Assembly (NCBI GenBank): GCA_020650975.1
Contig: JAIPMN010005610.1
Span: 957-55,842 of the forward strand
Direction: 5' to 3'
Origin: Apostichopus californicus
Lineage: Eukaryota; Echinodermata; Holothuroidea; Aspidochirotida; Stichopodidae
DNA: 54,886 nucleotides
Under the pieces are notes generated by a model. The model saw only the letters and a program-made list of their open reading frames with translations. It was not told the origin of the DNA and made no database searches. Shown in pieces: positions 51,441 to 54,886 of the stretch (positions within the stretch are counted from its first letter, which is position 1; the number at the start of each line of letters is the position of its first letter). A program made the position numbers and the translations under genes.

Positions 51441-52447
51441 AACCGTCTACAAAATAATTAATTTTGTGCATAACGTCATCATTGATTCTCTGGAAGTGTG
51501 TTTTGGAGTATAATTGGAACTTGATAAACTCACCTTATTTGAGCAATAAATGTACAGTATTGACTCTACTACCCTGCCTCCGCTAGAAATAATGTAATTG
51601 GACTTACATATCACTTCAAATCATGACTTGGACACACACAGTAGTATATTCAGTGACTCCCTGGTTTAGTTGCATACTTGCATTGGTTGTACACAGTAGG
51701 TCGGGATGAAGCAGCCTTTGTCTTAGTGCAATTACAGCAGCAAGGATTAATAGTGTACATGGGTTTGTTTGTTTGTTCATTTGGCATAAAATGTTCCCAC
51801 GGCGATGTAGCAACCATGACCATTCTACTTTCAATTTACCATCTCTTGCAAGTATGGTAGTAGCCAAGTCTGTTCTGTGAATAAAAACGTACTTGGATTT
51901 AAAACTAGTACACATCTCTCCGTAAAAGAATTTATTGCAAATTGCACGAATCAAGGTGGTGACTATTTGGAAGTATCCAAGATACTATTTCACATTTTGG
52001 ACCAAATCTTCTCCTCGTGTCCCGTGTGAAATGCAAATGCGATGAATTTTTCCATCTGATCTAAGAATAATCCTGTGAAATTAAACCTATTGGGAATTGG
52101 AGTAACTCATGCAGTGAACTTAGTGAAACGCGTTAATTGATAATTCATTTACATTTTAACGCTGTCTGCTGTTATCAAGGATCTGTCAGTTGGTGGATAA
52201 GCTAACTTCCCGATTACCTGGAAGAAGATGGAAAGCAAATGAATCAAAATTTTCTTCATCAATGTCTTCATCAATGTCTTCCATAAATAGCATTTATTAT
52301 CTTTCGAAAATATATTGCTACATTAGAATGACACTCCAATCGAAAAATTTCTGCAAATTCATGAATTTTTTATTAATTTGAAAATTGATGGAAGTGAAGA
52401 AATTACTTTTCATATTGCATGTGACATTTAATTTAGAAATTTATCAA

Positions 52448-52556
52448 GTGTTAGATATGTGAAAATAAATTTAATAACCTTTAAGAAATATGGCAAGGAT
52501 AAATGGTAGATATGTGAAAAAAGTTAATAACCTTTAAATGAAATGGCAAGGATAAA
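52448..52556 (+). repeat. Tandem pair of about 55 bp
   Basis: TTAGATATGTGAAAATAAAT... and GTAGATATGTGAAAAAAGTT..., both with TTAATAACCTTTAA and ATGGCAAGGATAAA. Confidence 0.75.
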
Positions 52557-54886
52557 CTAAAAATAAGTCTACAGTAATGGCAATCAATTGTTTGGGGTAA
52601 GTTTCTGTTGTTTAAAGTTTTTTTTTTAATTTGATGGATGCTTTCGAATCGTTACCTTTAAGTCAATCATGAACTGAAGAATATCAGAGTAAGAGAGTTT
52701 GCCAGGAAAAGTGTCTGTTGTTTGTCATGAAATGAAAGGATTTTTTTTGTAGTAAGTCACAAGACTATATTTTGACTTAAAAGTGTAGTTTGATCAGTCC
52801 TAAAACTGTAAGCCGACCAAGGGAGTCCTGTGATTCAGAGAGGAAAGAATGTGGTCGTTTTGTGTACAGAACTAACCTAAAGAATGATTGAATGCACAAA
52901 TTAGTTCAATCTTTTTGCAGAAGAAATGACCCCTAAAACATCAGAGGCTTATTTAATTATCGAATTTGCTGGATTACTTATTCTAGCACAGACCATTAAA
53001 TCAGATCCTTAAAAACCAATACATAACTTAATAGCCATTAAAAATGAGATTTTATTGTCCCCCTGTAAAACATTTACAGTGCGAGAGAAATTTGTTGAGG
53101 ACAAATGTTAATAACTTCCATCCAAAGGTACCCTCTTTCTTGCCTGTTCAAAGATCAATGTGTTTAGTTGTACTAAGTGAAAGGATTATTTTCGGTGGAG
53201 TTAGTTTCAACGTGGAATTGCTACAGATTGTCAGGTTAATACTTCCATGATTAGAGTTTATAAACATAATAGATTAACAATCAGGTCTGTCCCAAGGAAC
53301 TGTAGTCATTAATTGTCATTGTTTTAAAGTTACAATAGGAGCATTCCAGGCAATTGACACATTTTAAAAGGCAAATATTTTGAAGACTGGTATAATGTTT
53401 GAATTTTGTTTGTTTGTTTAGAGAGTTCTTCAAATTATGTTCGTACATTGGCGCATCAACAAAAAACTTAATAAATGTACCTGTAAAATGCAACTAGCTA
53501 GTTTAACATGTGAAATATCAAAAGCAGTCATACAAAATTTAAAAAAAATATGGTTTATAAAAAGTAAACATATATAACAGAAAACTATTTCTTGGTAGTT
53601 TGGAAAGTTTTGCATGATCACAAAAACATCTCTATCATAAATGAAAAAAATAACGGCCAGCTTGGTCTCTCAGGAATGGTTACTATTTTTCTAAATTTTT
53701 CTTTTTCAAGAACAGCTACGAAATTTAAACTTGAGCTGACTTTTTGTAGTCTAGATATATGCTGTAAACACAAGTGTCTTATATCTCTAGACAGTCTGTT
53801 TTCATAAGACACTTAGAAATGTGACCCCCCCCCAAAAAAAAATAATGTAAACAAAGTAGATTAAAAAGTTAAGAAAAAAAAAACAGAGCAAAGCTACAAC
53901 TTATTTACTCATACAGTTGGATGCGCACATTGTGTCATCTTAGACCCTTACGTTGATCCATTCTGGTCGTCTGCCCTCACTTTATTTTATTTGACAACCC
54001 TAAATGCTGTTGGGAAAAAAACCCTGAGAATTGAAATCCTTTGTTAATCTCCAATAGTAAAACCCTTGGAGACTCTTGTAGGTAAGATTTCCAGGACCCC
54101 AATTTGGAATGGTTTATACTAAGAAAAATATTGTTAAATGGTAAACAAGAAGCCCTTGGCACAAATAAATGACAGCAGATAGGTATGTTGGGATATATGC
54201 CAGGGAATAATTTATTGTGCAAAGTTTGTGTAGCAGTTTTCAAAGCTATGAATTTGGTCTCTTATAATACATTACATGGTTCACTTGTTAGAAACTGCTA
54301 GATACATCTTTTCGCTGGTATATTCAACGGAACCATTATGCATAGCATTTTGCGATGCGATACTGGATAGATTATTTGATGTATGCAAATTTGGTCAATC
54401 AAAAGAAATGTAATGCCAGGTATGCTTTTTTATGTGAATAATTATGTGAATAATTTGCATGTGAGAATCAAGAATACAGATTCTTGTACCCTTAACTTCT
54501 TTTAATGATGAAAAGATGTGTTGGATAATTTGAAAAGCGTATACATGTATGTATAAAATTACATCTGTTGGAAAATTGATGTCGGAAAGCTTGTTGACTT
54601 GACACAGATTCTGATCGTTCTGTAAGCTTTTCCAGCACGTCAGGAAATAATGGGGAGATCTGTTCTTCACCGATGCTCCATCTCATTAGCTCGTCATGGT
54701 TTCTTCGTGTAATAATGTTTTGGACATCTTCCTCCTTTTGTGATGTCTAGCGTATCCGTAGTTTTCCGATTACATCACCCGATAGTGGAGAGAAAGACAG
54801 TCACATGACTAATTAAAAACACATTTCTCTAATAATGGTTTCGGACACATGAAAGGATACAAAGTTGATTGATTAATTATGTAGGT

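Larger units (their letters stand above)
49966..54886 (+). other. TMEM185 intron 3 (incomplete), no further exon seen
   Basis: AT-rich, noncoding. Contains an old duplication (50160-50500 against 51075-51440, sharing AGAGCTAAAGTAATGA-like and AGGGTCATTTT motifs), a 55-bp tandem pair at 52448-52555, and nothing resembling the family's remaining exons. Confidence 0.5.

Overview
This window is animal genomic DNA. It is AT-rich, its genes are split by many GT-AG introns, and it is full of minisatellites, non-LTR retrotransposon tails and small DNA transposons. Protein similarity to vertebrate orthologues is high, and the repeat load and codon use suggest a marine invertebrate. An echinoderm (for example a sea cucumber) is my best guess, but that is inference. 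Two runs of N (10269-10274 and 44579) show it is a draft assembly.

Three protein-coding genes can be read exon by exon. (1) eIF5B, + strand, 2799-30464: the translation-initiation GTPase that joins ribosomal subunits. It has 24 coding exons, all reading phases agree, and the product is 1190 residues. It has a Lys/Glu-rich N-terminal half, a G domain with [17 protein letters not shown] and SAH motifs, and domains II-IV. (2) RPS3, - strand, 46021 down to about 37780: 40S ribosomal protein uS3, five coding exons plus a noncoding last exon, 268 residues with an unusual Gln/Pro-rich C-terminal tail. (3) The 5' part of a TMEM185-family membrane protein, + strand, from 47401. Three exons are visible and the remaining exons lie past the window end. 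RPS3 and TMEM185 are head to head, about 1.4 kb apart; eIF5B and RPS3 converge on a repeat-rich 7 kb interval.

Region by region: 1-2798 is upstream sequence with a roughly 1 kb foldback element and a hairpin; 2799-30464 is eIF5B; 30465-37780 is convergent intergenic or UTR sequence with two large minisatellites, a 101-bp palindrome with hammerhead-ribozyme-like cores, and three unexplained exon-like segments (33210-33252, 34003-34030, 34494-34613); 37780-46044 is RPS3, whose introns hold two elements with perfect 8-bp target duplications; 46045-47400 is the shared promoter interval; 47401-54886 is TMEM185 and its long third intron.

The most striking signal is a recurring architecture. At six exon-intron borders (eIF5B exons 7, 11, 12, 17 and 21; RPS3 exon 2) the 3' end of the exon, with or without its 5' splice site, has been copied downstream into the following intron. 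In two cases this has grown into a minisatellite (95-bp unit after exon 7; 41-bp unit after exon 21, with about nine intact GTAAGTATG donor-like sites). In others it leaves in-frame candidate mini-exons (27 nt after exon 11; 45 nt twice after exon 17). Read together, these suggest that splice-donor borders are repeatedly duplicated in this genome, seeding both satellites and potential alternative exons. This is inference from reading the sequence and needs transcript and genome-wide checks.
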